Shown: positions 45,195 to 56,600 of the stretch, piece by piece | Position numbering within the stretch: position 1 is the stretch's first letter | Layout: each line of letters opens with the position of its first letter | Assembly: GCA_023213395.1 (NCBI GenBank) | Contig: CM041465.1 | Location: 245,775,741-245,839,740 of the forward strand | Direction: 5' to 3' | Source: Cycas panzhihuaensis | Taxonomy: Eukaryota; Cycadophyta | Length of the DNA: 64,000 bases | The notes under the pieces: model-generated | Seen by the model: only the letters and a program-made list of their open reading frames with translations | Databases searched by the model: none | Told to the model about the DNA's origin: nothing | Program-made: the position numbers and the translations under genes

Positions 45195-45583
45195 TGTAGG
45201 ATCAATAGGGATTAAGTCATTATTAATGTGGCAATTGTATATTAAGCCATTAATTAATGTTAATGTGGTTTAACTAATGGTAATTAGCGAAAAAGTATGA
45301 AGAATTCAAAGGGTCATAACCCTTGTCAAGTGATACCTCTTGGAAGAATATAAAAGCCTTGAGCCCTTATGTATTCAATGTATCAAATTATTATGAAATA
45401 ATTAATGTGATCTGGAAGGATCTTTTGTGGTGATTCTTTTTTGGAAGGGTTTTCCCACGTAAATTCTATACACCATGCATCTACATTCTATGCATATTTT
45501 ATTTACTTGCTGTGTATGGTTAAAGATTCTGCAGATGGGAATATACCTATATGATTTCATATTTTCAAACATGGTATCAGAGT
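45195..45583 (+). repeat. Copia LTR I with primer binding site
   Basis: TGTAGGATCAATAGGG at 45195 to TTTTCAAACA at 45571, followed at once by TGGTATCAGAGT (45572-45583), gives a 377-bp 5' LTR plus PBS. A TATA box TATAAAA lies at 45349-45355. No second copy is in the window, so the matching 3' LTR is lost or lies elsewhere. It interrupts copia H. Confidence 0.75.
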
Positions 45584-47066
45584 TGTAGGGTCCTACATAA
45601 CTAAGCCTGACGTTGAGTGGAGTAGTAAAATCGTTAGTTGCCATGTGAAGTCGACAAACCAAGGACTTGTCTTGAGGGTCCATTAACTCCAACAATATAT
45701 AAAAATAGGCACAATAGATCAGTGGTAGTTGAAGTAGTAAAAATCATTAATCAACAATGAAAAAGGGATAGTTGTGGTTAATATTCAGAGGTGCAGGCTA
45801 TGAACATAGAAAGAGGTGGCTCATTGGAGGTCATTCAAAATTGGTTGATGAATAAATATATTGTTAGAGCTAGTAGAAGCACATATTGATGGAGATCAAA
45901 TAGTATTGAGGATAACCACTTATGTATACACATAATTCCATTATCTCTCTCATCAAAATGCCATAAAAATCAATGAAAAAAGCCTATTCTTTGCTATTGT
46001 TTGCTATCAAATCTCTCCTTAACACTGACATGATTGGAGCCTATATTGGTGTTTTTCTATCTATATGTGAGTACTAAAATGAGTGCATAGTAGTAAAAGG
46101 CTACTTCATTGAAGTTTATTTATATTTGTGAGAATATTAGAGACTTGTTTGTATGAATTGAGCTTGGAACAATCGTATTAAGTTGGTTGGGCATGTTTTG
46201 GAGTTGGTTAGGCACTGTACAGACTACTTACCAATCGTACTAAATGTATTCATACCTATAGCTCTATGCATTGGGAGTTTGGAGTATGTAGCCTGTGATT
46301 GTACTACTATGGCTATTATCCATGTGGTTGGGCTCTTTCTAATGTGGCTGGGTTGAGATCAGACTGTGTACTAGCCATATAAGAGAGTGTAGATTTATGG
46401 AATTAAGCATTGGTCTATTTGAAATTTGTAGGTCTACAGGTTATCCATGATAATTTTTAGCAACCATGTCTACCTCTATCATGCAGTGTGACTTTTTGTA
46501 TCATATTTTTGATGATCTTTTACTAAGTTAAACCCTTAGTAATATTGTTGAGATGATGTAATAAAGAATTAGAGCAGGTAGGTTAAGTGATGAGGTGTAG
46601 CTATTTATAAAGTCATAATTATTAGAATATACACTTTAGTACATTCCCCTTAATACAACTTTATAAAAGGGCCCTTTTACCATTAATATTATACCATATT
46701 TTATAGTGTGAAGTACTTTGAGCATTTTTAGAATATTCTTGACCTATTTTGAGTGTGGATCAAGGAGATTTTTTATGTTTCTGGCTTGGAGATCGTGTAT
46801 TATTACTATGAAAAGTCATCCTCAATTCTTGGAGCACTTTTTTAAGTGTCTCAAGAGTTGTTTTTGAGCATATTTAAGGGTATTTGTGGCCATTTTTAAG
46901 GGGAGAACAATCAGTGAGCCACTTAGAACATGCATAGTCAGTGGTTAGAGTACCGCCAGAGTGTGGCCCTAAGCTAGAAGAGACCACAGTGGTGCATTGT
47001 GATCCAGGAAGTCTATTACATAATTGTTTGGTATTGTTTGACTTATGTTGAAGCCTATTTCTCAAT
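45584..47066. other. Leader-like region without genes
   Basis: No coding pattern. It may be leader of LTR I's element, or may include the lost 5' end of copia J. Short direct repeats GTTGG(T/G)T and TTACCAATCGTA occur around 46185-46250. Confidence 0.4.
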
Positions 47067-47830
47067 ATGGAGTGTATTATGCCTAAGGTTACCTTTAATG
47101 GTAATAATTTTAGCGAGTAGAAGGCTAATATGGGGCTTATTTTGATGGTGAATCAACTCTGGGGTATCACTAAGGCAAAGGTGGACATGATTGCTTTAGA
47201 TCATAAAGAGTGTGTTTGACTCAACTTGAAAGAAATTTATGGTTATGGGATTGTTAAAATTATCACTAGCACTAAACCAAAGAGCTTTGGTTTACAATCT
47301 AGAAGAATAAGATGAAATCTTGACAAAACTATGTGAAACTTTTAAAAAGAAGAAGAAAAATAGATGTCTCAGCCTGATGTTAGAATTACTCAATTTGTGT
47401 GTCAAAGATGAGAACAACATCAACTCCTACTTGAACAAGATTACAGACTTGAAGAATAAGTTAGAAGAACTGAAGTAGAAATCGATCGATGATACGTTGT
47501 TATTCGTAATAATCATGTTAAAGTTGCTAGATACATTCACCACTTTTCAAACCATATATGGTAGAGATGAGGTGATGGAGGAAAAGACTTTTGATGGGTT
47601 TAAAAACCTAATTCTAGTGAAGGATACCAAGCTTAAATATCATGGTATGCTTAGAGGTTCTAAATCAAGTCAGGCTTTAGCCATGAAGTCTCAAAGGAAG
47701 GAGGTTGCTCAGGAGGAGAAGATCACATAGAGGTTTAGAGAATGTTCCTGTGATAAGAAGAAGTTTAATGGAATTTACAATTACTGTAAGAAAGATGGTT
47801 ACCAGGAGAAGAACTATTAGTTTAAGAGAC
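47067..47830 (+). pseudogene. gag: Copia J gag
   Basis: ATG 47067 opens MECIMPKVTFNGNNFSE, then a TAG where Trp is usual (F.G.NF..W). The core is frame-broken; 47497-47730 includes ARYIHHFSNHIW-type sequence in another frame and IIMLKLLDTFTTFQTIY. A zinc knuckle at 47776-47817 has correct CX2CX4HX4C spacing but three of four ligands are Tyr (YNYCKKDGYQEKNY). Not functional. Confidence 0.7.
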
Positions 47831-48300
47831 ATGACAAACACAAAGTAAGCTAAGATAACAAAAGAAAGAGCATTGCTACTCACTACATTTGAGCAAAAAT
47901 CTTATTAGCTGAGTTAGATCAAAGAGATTATCAGGTGCTTGAATTTGAAGTGTAGAAGAATATCTCTTATTAGAAGCACAACTTTGATATGGTGAATATA
48001 AATTATAGAGGTGCAAAAATTATCCTTAGAGATGCTCGCATATTGCTAGTAGAAGGTATCAATGAAGTATCCATTACAGGTGGTAAGTTTACTGGGGTAT
48101 ACTATGTACCCAAGATGTAGTTGAACTTTCTTTCAGTTTGGGAAATCCACAAACAAGATATGAAAGTAGAGATTTACAATGATAGATGCTTAATTAAGAA
48201 TCTAAAGTAGAACTTCTCTATAATGACTACTGGAAAAGTTACAGACAACTTCTAGGTATTTGAGAAATTTCAATTTTAGAAGAAGTCTTATCCTTTTGTC
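47831..48300 (+). pseudogene. Copia J protease remnant
   Basis: The copia protease should lie here. YCV/VYYVPKMxLNFLSVWEIH-like sequence near 48095-48145 (pattern V.Y.P.M..NLLS...) supports it, but the active-site motif is not legible through the stops. Confidence 0.45.
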
Positions 48301-49180
48301 GCTAGCATTGATGATGTGAGTAGACTTTGGCATAATTGCCTAGGATACCTTAACTATAGGAGCATCAAACTACTGCAGAGGTTAAAGATGGTAGAGGATT
48401 GCCATTAATTTCCTGCTCAAATGGTGTCTGTGAAGGGTGTATATATGGTAAGCATCACCACTACTCTTTTGCTTAGGATAATGCTTGGAGAGCTAAGGAA
48501 AAGTTAGAGCTTGTGAATTCAAATATAATGGGTCCTCTCCCAAAACCTTCAATATCAGGAGCTTATTACACCCTTGTGTTTGTAGATGATTACACTAGGA
48601 AGGCCTATGTTTACTTTATTAAAAATAAGTCAGATGTATTTGATTGCTTCCATGACTAAAAAATGATGGTAGAAAATAAATGTGATAACAAAATTAAGTC
48701 ATTAAGAAGCAATAATGGAAAGAAATAAGACAATCATGCATTTAATCAGTTCTACCATGATCATGGTATAAAGTGAGAATTTATAGTCCCCTATACCCCA
48801 CAACAGAATGGAGTTACTAAAAGAAAGAACAATACCATGATGGAGATGGTGAGGTGTATGGTGCATGCTAAAAACTTACCACCGATATTTTGGGCAGAGG
48901 CTATGGTAACTGTTGTTTATACTTTGAAGTGGGTACCCACTTAGGCAGTTCGTAGCATGACCCCTGAAGAAAAATAGACAGGTCAAAATCCTATCATTAT
49001 CCATTTGAGAACTTTTGGATGTATTGGATACACCTACATCTAAGATGATACTCACAAGAAGTTGGATTAAAAGAGTATGAAGTGTATATTCATGGGGTAT
49101 TGTGATTAGAATAAAGTTTACAGACTATGGGATCCACAGGGGAAGAAGATTCTTGTTAGTCAAGATGTAAAATTTGACAA
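48300..49180 (+). pseudogene. Copia J integrase, DDE triad lost
   Basis: RLWHNCLGYLNYRSIKLL and CEGCIYGKHHHYSFA form the zinc domain. In the rve core the first Asp is Asn (LVNSNIMGPL near 48510-48540), the second is Asn (LRSNNGKK near 48700-48725) and the Glu is Lys (QQNGVTKRKN near 48800-48830). Each change is a single G to A. The rest is recognisable: FVDDYTRKAYVYF, FWAEAMVTVVYTL, TPEEK, LRTFGCIGYTYI, KCIFMGYCD and ILVSQDVKF. Confidence 0.8.
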
Positions 49181-49479
49181 GTTATCAATATATTATGTTG
49201 ATAGATTATCAGAAGTCTTTTTACCCCTCTTACTCCTATTCCAATATTCATCAAGCAAAGAGGATGATGAGCCAGTTGCTAGAATACATGAGGAAGCAAG
49301 ATCAAGTGGGATGCGTAATAGTGAGGAGCCTCCATGAGAAGAAGTACCTTCAACAATAGGTCCTTCTATACCATTATGGAGAAGGAAGACTAATGAAGAT
49401 TCTAGTGTGGCAATGCATATCTTACTGATGACACAAGAGCAAGAAGTCAACATGCTAGTCAAACTCTACTAGTAGACAC

Positions 49480-50300
49480 TGACAACTCTAGTGATCCCAA
49501 TCCATTTAATGAGGCGAAAGGAGATCCACAATAGAGAGTTGAAATGGAGGAAGAGTATAGTTTATTGATGAAAAATGATGCATCTGATTTGGTTCTACTT
49601 CCCCTAACGAAGAACCTTATTAGATGCAAGTGGGTCTATAAGATGAAGTTTTGCTCTTATGGAGAGGTGGACAAGTACAAGGCTAGACTTATCGCTTAGG
49701 GTTTCAAGTAAAAAGAAGGAATTATCTATGAGAAGATGTTTGTACTAGTCTCTAGAATGATGATAGTCCATTTGATCATTTCCTTAGAAACTACTTATGG
49801 TTGGAAGTTACACCAGATAAGCGTCAAGTCCACATTCCTTAATGGAGATTTAAAGGAGGAGATACATATGTTGCAGCCTCTGGGATTTATTAAGGAAGGT
49901 TAGGAGTGTCTTGTATGCCAGTTAAAGAAATCAATCTATGGCTTGAAATAAGTACCCCATGCTTGGTATAAGAAGATGGATGCCAAGTTAAAAGTTGAAG
50001 GTTTTGAATTTTCTAAACTTGATTTAAACTTGTATGCGAAAAGGAGAGGGACTTCAATAGTTGTTTGTGTGGTATATATGGATGATTTAACCATTGACAA
50101 TAACTGTGGCAAGACTATAGTAAAAGTCAAGTCTAATTTGGAAGCTTCTTTTAACATGAGAAACCTTGAGAGACTTCACTGTTTCTTGGGTATTCAGATT
50201 AGGCAGATGGATGATCGAATCATGTTATTATAGTTATAGTATATGAAGAACTTACTAGAGAAGTTTGGGATGAAGAATTACAAACCTATTACAACACCAT
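49480..50300 (+). pseudogene. Copia J reverse transcriptase
   Basis: EEYSLLMKNDASDLVLLP near 49550, IRCKWVYKMKFCSYGEVDKYKARLIA, IYEKMFVLVSRM, KLHQISVKSTFLNGDLKEEIHM (usual Asp before VKS is Ser), LKKSIYGLKxVPHAWYKKMD and the open stretch 49976-50233 with VVCVVYMDDLTI (metal-binding box intact) and LHCFLGIQIRQMDDRI. Stops near 49699 and 49949. Confidence 0.8.
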
Positions 50301-51008
50301 GTGTTAAGGGCACAAGATTGTAGAAGGATATGGCCAAACCCTCAGTAGATATAATGAAGTATCGATAGTTGGTAGGGAGTCTAATCTCCTTAACTCATAC
50401 CAAACCAGATATTGCTTACGCTTTTGGATTAGTTTCTCGCTACATGTAGGAGCTTTATTTGGTTGTAGTGAATTAGATTCTAAAATACCTAAAGGGGATA
50501 ATCAGTCTTGGTCTCTAATACCATCGAGATGAGGAGACAAGGTTACATGGCTATATGAATGTTGATTGAGGAGGAGATTGGCAATTAGAAATCCATTGCT
50601 AGATACTTGTTTAGTATTAGTAATGGATTTGTTTCATGGTAGTAAGAAGAAGTAGCAAATAGTGGCACTATTATCTATAGAGGCTAAATATCAAGGACTC
50701 AATACTAGTGCAAAGAAAGTTGTATGGTTGCAAGGTCTCTTAGAGTTTCCAATAGACATTGAGTTATCTTTATTAATAATCAGAGTACTATTTATCTGCT
50801 AAAGAATCTAGAGTTTCATGGGCATACGAAGTATATCGAGATTCAGCACCACCACATCTATGAATAGATCAAGTCAGGGAAGCTACAGGTTAATTATTAT
50901 CTAAGTGGATTCTAACTTATAGATGTGTTCACCAAGCCACTCACTGAAGATTGATTCATGAAGATGCATACTCGATTTGGACTCACCAATGTCATCCTTA
51001 AGGGGTGA
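50301..51008 (+). pseudogene. Copia J RNase H and PPT
   Basis: YRxLVGSLISLTHTKPDIAYAFGLVSRYM near 50370-50450, then LKYLKGIISLGLxYH, WxEEIGNxKSIARYLFSISNGFVSW, LLSIEAKYQGLN and the tail DVFTKPLTED near 50930. Catalytic Glu region reads EAKYQ. The purine tract at about 50999-51008 ends the interior. Confidence 0.75.
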
Positions 51009-51978
51009 TGTATCGATAAGGATAAAGAAGCTATAAGATAGTCCCAATCTTGTTTGTGAAATATGAAAGGAGATCAAATTTGAATTTGAGATGATTTATG
51101 CTTTGTAATTGAGTGACTCTCTATTTATTCTTCTAATAAAACTCAACCTAATCTTCTACTATAAAGATTGAGCTACATATAAAGGGGATCTTGGAATAGG
51201 GGCCTGAGTGTTGCTACCTTCCAATACATAGGGAAGTAGGCACAAAATAATAGAAATATCAATGTTCATCAGAATCTACAGATACGATCTCGTGAGGACA
51301 AGAACCATCATTAATATATTATGACGGGTTGATCTAGTTCTCTCATAACTAGAGACAACGTAAAATAGTATACATAGGAGTCAGAACTAATACAATAAGG
51401 CACGAAATATGGATGACTACATTCTGTGTTATTTCTTGGCTACCAGGAATGGATATGGATGACACCTCTTAGGTAGGCACAGGTATATCTCTAACCTTGC
51501 TTCTTGTTTATTTCAGGATGTAATAAGATGTTTAGGAGATACATTCTATGTGGTATTATTGCTTGTACGATTGAGATGCTTGGTTTGCCTGCCTCTTCTT
51601 ATGCCTGTAACTATCATTTTAGCCTATGACGACTCAGGACCAACGTCTTATGGCATTACACAACCCTCCATGACACCGATTCAGCACTCTTGAGTACTCT
51701 TGGGCCCCTGCAGCCTATTTTTGATTATTATTAGCATTAGACATAATCCTTAACACCTTGTTTTAGGCTTGATCACCCTTTCACATGCTAATTACCCCTC
51801 ATTGGGGCCTTACTACCATTCCCTTCTCACTTAATGAGGTCCCACCGATGCTTATGGGTCTCTTAGATGCCTTACCGGTCTAGCACATCACTCTGTTAGG
51901 CCCTAGGACCCTTGTTTTGGGGGCCTCTTGGGCCTCTCTTTTATTTTCTACTTCATTTTATTCACACCATGACAATAT
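51009..51978. other. Presumed copia J 3' LTR and spacer
   Basis: The LTR probably starts TGTATCGATAAGG at 51009; a polyadenylation-like AATAAAAC lies near 51135. Its end cannot be fixed without a second copy. From about 51600 the sequence is C-rich and without recognised genes. Confidence 0.45.
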
Positions 51979-52554
51979 TCATGATACCACTACAAACTTT
52001 GCAATACCATTAAGTTTTCCACAGGGTGATTGTCCATTAGCATCTATGGCCTGGCAACGGGAAGTTTTGCATTTATTACAAAATTGACATATGGTAGGAT
52101 GTTGCCTCCTACCCAGAGCAAACCCTAATCGCTCAATAGACCTAATTTAGGTATAGAAACCTAATTTTAAATCCATTTTACCTCTTTTAGCTCTCTTGTG
52201 AAAAAAAATAAAAGTCTCTTTGTATTTTCTTCTCTCTCTTCTCCTAGGGTAAAAGCCTACATTGTAGGTTAGCATTATCTTATCTTTAGTAGGTCTTCCA
52301 TCCAAACTACTCACTCTAGATGCTACAACAATTTTTGTAGGGTTCTCACCCTCTTTTTTGCTCCTAGGAGGGCTCCTTCTCCATCTAGTAAGAGGGATCC
52401 TCACCCTTCCTTTGATGTATGAGGTAATATCCATCTCATTTCAGTTTTTAGTGGTTATTTCAATTTCTTGTTGTTCCTCTTTCCAACAAATATATTTCAT
52501 GAATACTTTTGTTTGTTCGCAAGATTGGCATGCTCTATCATCTCTTTTAGCCAT
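51979..52554 (-). pseudogene. Unidentified Cys-rich basic protein frame with two stops
   Basis: On the - strand one reading frame runs 192 codons from ATG 52554-52552 to TGA 51981-51979, broken only by TGA (52443-52441) and TAA (52146-52144). The N-terminus (MAKRDDRACQSCEQTKVF) has a CxxC pair; the centre is strongly basic (RIPLTRWRRSPPRSKK, FYPRRRERRKYKE, FFHKRAKRGK); the C-terminus has clustered cysteines (CQFCNKCKTSRC, later SPCGK). An in-frame TAG directly precedes the ATG. I do not recognise a family. It lies just outside gypsy K and antisense to the neighbouring gypsy L leader. It could be a captured host fragment, an extra element ORF, or chance. Confidence 0.4.
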
Positions 52555-52569
52555 CTAGAGGAAGGCAAA

Positions 52570-52925
52570 TGGACCATTCCTTCTCAAAAATCTAGGCTTG
52601 CAGGAGTGATAATTAGCAGAAAATGAAGCCAAATAACAGGAGTGCGCAAGAGGATCACAAAAAATGAATCACCAAAATAAGTATCGAAGTATTTCCTCCT
52701 TTCAAGATACCATACTCAATAACATTACAAGTGATTTAACCCTTTAAATACATAAGTAAAGGTCTTCATCCTTAATGATTATATTGGTGGCCCTAACGGC
52801 CTTACAACTTATTGGATGGCTTAGTGGTCCATACACATAACTTACTAAACCCCTTAATCCTTACTTGTTGGTGGTTCCCACTTGCTAAGGAGAGGTGGGG
52901 TTATGTTATAAGTCCCCCCCTCTGA
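52570..52925 (-). repeat. Gypsy K 3' LTR and PPT
   Basis: LTR 52570-52910 (TGGACCATTCC to TTATGTTATA on the + strand), adjacent PPT 52911-52925. Confidence 0.93.
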
Positions 52926-52939
52926 GACACTGAGTCTTC

Positions 52940-54200
52940 GCAGTGTTGGAGATGAGGATGTTGTTGGATGAACTCGTCTAGCTCCCAAGTAGCTTCATCT
53001 TCATCACAGCTGACCCACTGTACCAAGTGTTCAGAAATAATATGATTCTAGAGGCGGCACTGGTGACTGGCAATGATTTTATCAGGAGGAATTGTAAGAG
53101 TTTGGTCTTAAGAGAGAATGGGTAGGGTTGTGTGGGATGTAACTTTAGCTCCAAGGTATTCTTTTAGGTAGGACACGTGGAAGATATTATGGATATTAGT
53201 GTTTGGGAGAAGTTCAAGGGCATAAGCAACTTCGCCAATTTTGTGTAGGATCTTATAAGGGCCATAGTAGCAGGGGCTAGTTTATGCCATTGATGTGACT
53301 TGAGTGATTGTTGCTTATAAGGTTAGAGGCAAAGGTATGCAAGATCTCCAATATCAAAGGATTGATCAGATCGGTGGTGGTCTACAAGTTTCTTCATTCG
53401 ATTTCGCACAATGGCTAAATTTTGTCGAAGGGCATGTAAGATTTGATCCATTTCTTGAAGCTTTTGTTGCACAGAAGTTGTTCTAAAGTTTATGGCTAGG
53501 GTATGGTGGGAAGGTAGGTGGTAGTAATAAAGAGCCATAAAGGGGGACATACCAATGGCAGAATAATGGGAGGAGTTATACCAATACTTGGCCAGGTCAA
53601 GCCATGAGGTCCACTTAGCTTGGTGTTCTGAGGCAAAGCAACATAGTTAAGTTTATAAAGTTTTGTTTAGAACCTCAGATTGACCACCTATTTCTGGGTG
53701 GTAGGCAAAGCTCATGTTAAATGAGGTTCCAACATCCTTAAAGAGTTCTTACCATAAGGAGCTAGTAAACTTGGGGTCTCAGTCACAAACGATAGATGAT
53801 GGGAATCCATGGAGGTGAAATATGAATTGGACATATAAGTTAGTGAGACAAGAGGATGAATATGAGGTGTGCACTGGGAGAAAGAATGAGTACTTGGTTA
53901 ATTGATCAATGATTACCCAAATGGAGTCAAACCCGACAGATAGAGGTAGGCCTGTGATGAAGTCCATGGCAATATCTTGCCACTTGCCTTGAGGAATATT
54001 TAATGGTTGGAAAAGGCCAAGGAGAGGTTTGGTATCTACTTTATTTCATTAACAAGTGTCACATTCTAATACGAAGGTGAATATGGTGGTCTTCATATGG
54101 GGCCAAAAGAAATCAGCGCGAATCCGTCAATAAGTCTTATCGAAGCCAGAGTGGCCGCCGAGGGGGGACGAGTGGTATTCTATTAGGATTTTAGGGATGA
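52940..54200 (-). pseudogene. Gypsy K integrase with chromodomain-like tail
   Basis: On the - strand: HSSPLGGHSGFDKTY, FFWPHMKTTIFTFVLECDTC (zinc domain), PLNIPQGKWQDIAMDFITGLP (first Asp in MDFI), DSIWVIIDQLTKYSFF, FHLHGFPSSIVCD then DPKFTS (second Asp with a stop between), GGQSEVLNKTL (Glu in QSEV), WYNSSHYSAIGMSPFMALY, FDIGDLAYLCL, KFYGPYKILHKIGEVAYAL, NIFHVSYLKEYLG and the end TWELDEFIQQHPHLQHCEDS. The last block resembles the ATWE..F....EDK chromodomain end. DDE residues are retained; a handful of stops inactivate it. Confidence 0.88.
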
Positions 54201-54830
54201 ATGAGGAGGAAGGATAGACAAAGATACGATTGTGGTAGAGGAGGTGATTGCTGAAGGTTGACCAACCTTTATGGGTGAGAACTTTTTCCCTCCAATTAGG
54301 ATAGTCTGGCTAGGCTTGATTTTCAACACATAGTTCATCAAGCTAAAGTGGTTGGAGGTTACTGATGGCATGGAAGCTTAGGTTAGAAACATTATCGTCA
54401 GGATGGGGACGTAAAATGGCATCTTCCACTATATTGTATTTACCTTTTTTATATGCTATTGAGAAGTCAAAGACTTGTAATCGGTGAACCCACTTAGCTT
54501 GTTCTTTAGACAAGACTGGCTAAGTCAATAAATTATGGAGGCTACGATGATCCGTGAGAATAGTGAACTTAAAGCCTAAGAGATATTGCCACCATTTATC
54601 AATAGCGTGGAGAATAAATTTCATTTCTTTTTGATATGTAGAGAGATGAAGCTTGTGATCTTTTAATTTTGGGCTTTCAAATGCAATGGGATGAGAGTCT
54701 TACATTAGGACTATGCTTAAACCAAACCCATAAGCATCACATTCAAGTTAGAAGGGTTGGTTAAAATAAGGAGTGATGAGAACTGGAGTGGAGTTCATTA
54801 CAACCTTGAGGTGGGAAAAGGTAACATTTG
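54201..54830 (-). pseudogene. Gypsy K RNase H
   Basis: LECDAYGFGLSIVLM, HPIAFESPKLKDHKLHLSTYQKEMKFILHAIDKWWQYLLGFKFTILTDHRSLHNLL, EQAKWVHRLQVFDFSIAYKKGKYNIVEDAILRPH. TDH..L is intact, DALSR reads DAILR. Stops replace Gln in two places. Confidence 0.85.
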
Positions 54831-55560
54831 CTTAGGGAGACCATTGAAAAGCCTCTTTACAAAGGAAGTTGGTTAATGGGGTGGCAAGAGCAACATAGTT
54901 ACGCATAAAGTGTCGATAAAACCCTATGAGCCTGAGAAATACTCGTAGTTAGGTAAGAGTGGTAGGTGTTGGCCACGTTGTGATGATCGATATTTTATCG
55001 AGGTCTACGCGTGCCCCTTCTAATGATATGATGTGACCTAAATATTTGAGTTCTGATTGCCCAAACTTACACTTAGATAGTTTTGCATAGAGTTGGTGGT
55101 TTTGCAATATTTGGAGAACAATTTCTAAGTGTTGGATATGGAGATCTAGGCAGGCACTATAAATAAGAATGTCATCAACGAAAACTATGACAAACTTTCA
55201 AAGGTAGGGCCCAAAGATTTTATTCATGAGAGCTTGGAAGGTTGTTGGGGCATTGCTCGAAACTCAAAATGGCTATGATGTATGCGAAATGCTGTCTTAT
55301 GACAATCTTGTAGGGTAATTGGGATTTGTAGTAACCTAATTGGAGGTCTAACTTAGAAACAATGGTTGCACCATGGATATCGTCTAGCATGTCATCTATG
55401 CGAGGGGTGGGAAACTTATTTTTAATGGTAATCTTATTTAATTCCCTATAGTCAACACAAAGGCGAAAGGAGCCGTCCTTCTTCTGAACTAAGACAGTTA
55501 GGGCTACATAAGGGCTTTTACTTGGTTGGATTATGCCCATGTCGAGGAGCTCATTTGTGA
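54831..55560 (-). pseudogene. Gypsy K reverse transcriptase
   Basis: The open stretch 55540-55220 holds MGIIQPSKSPYVALTVLVQKKDGSFRLCVDYRELNKITIKNKFPTPRIDDMLDD and ATIVSKLDLQLGYYKSQL. A frameshift leads to KTAFRIHHSHFEF, AMPQQPSKLS (usual MPFGLTNAPATF is damaged), VFVDDILIYSAC near 55180 (metal-binding box intact), LSKCKFGQSELKYLGHIIS and VDLDKISIITTWPTPTTL. (Only motif blocks are quoted.). Confidence 0.85.
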
Positions 55561-55699
55561 GTTTCTCGATTTCATTCTTTTGGAAGTATGAGTTACGGTA
55601 AGGTCAAAGGCTAATGGGGTCATGGTTAGATTGGAGGTCAATTGTATGATAGAAACCATGGTTGGGAGCGGTAGTGGCAGGTAGAGGGGCGAATACTTG

Positions 55700-56600
55700 T
55701 TCATATTATGTAATGACATCCTGGATGTGTGGATGAATTTGTGGTTCGATTTGAATATTATTGAGGTAGACTATATACCCTAGGTGAGATTGAAGATGGT
55801 GTTTCATACGTCTGGGAGAGACCACTTGGTTAGGGGGGGATTGCATTCTGTAAATTTTGTGATTTCACCCCATGTGGTCTTTGAAGGTAATGAATGGATT
55901 TGTAGGCAAGTTGTTTGTGCTATAGGTCCCTAGTGTTTGCAACCATTAAATCCCTAAGATGGCATCAGATCCTCCTATTGACAAGGCATAGAAGTTTGAC
56001 ACCAGAAGGTATGAGTAAATTTAGACTTAGAGGTTTTTAATAACACCTGTACAATGGAGTTTCTGGTATCCTGGTAGAGAATATGTGAAGCCAATTTTTG
56101 GGATAATATATAGGTTAAGTTATCTGGCTATCGAAATATCAATGAAGTTAAGTGACATGCCACCATCGATCAAGATAGATATTGGAGTCTTGTAGAGAAT
56201 GCCTCTAACTCTTAGGGGTTCAGGGCAGGAGGAGGTGGTGACAGTGGATATAGATACTTCGACTTGGGGGTCTGGTGTAGGATCATCATGGGCTTCATCA
56301 TCAGCCTCATGGTTAGAGTCAGAGTTAGAGTGATCATCAGGGGAGAGGGATGGGTCAATGGAGAAAACCATACATCACGCTTTGCAAAAACGACCATGGC
56401 CAAAAGTCCACTTTTTTGCACACTGCATAAAAAGGCCAGTCTCGAGTTGACGTTGTGCTTCAACTTGAGAAATTTAGACTCTTTTGGTGGATGTATCCTC
56501 ATTCTAGTGATCAATAGATGGTTGAGAATCATCCTGTCGTAGCCGAGGACATGTGAAGTCAGCTTGAGAACAAGAGGCATCATCAGATTGAGGTCGAGGT
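55700..56600 (-). pseudogene. Gypsy K protease and zinc knuckle region
   Basis: RGILYKTPISILIDGGMSLNFIDISIA near 56215-56125 is the aspartic protease active site: family LVDSGS.HNFI reads LIDGGMSLNFI, Asp kept, neighbours changed. Upstream the acidic segment EADDEAHDDPTPDPQ follows a gag zinc-knuckle remnant near 56440-56385 (CAKKWTFGHGRFCK) whose first Cys is Phe. Confidence 0.7.

Larger units (their letters stand above)
47067..51500 (+). mobile_element. Copia J: decayed Ty1/copia element
   Basis: The order gag, protease, integrase, RT, RNase H on the + strand spans about 47067-50990, followed by a purine tract (TTAAGGGGTGA, about 50999-51008) and a presumed 3' LTR from about 51009 (TGTATCGATAAGG). 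No 5' LTR copy was found. LTR I upstream is a different family. Stops are frequent and all three integrase acidic residues are replaced. Confidence 0.75.
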
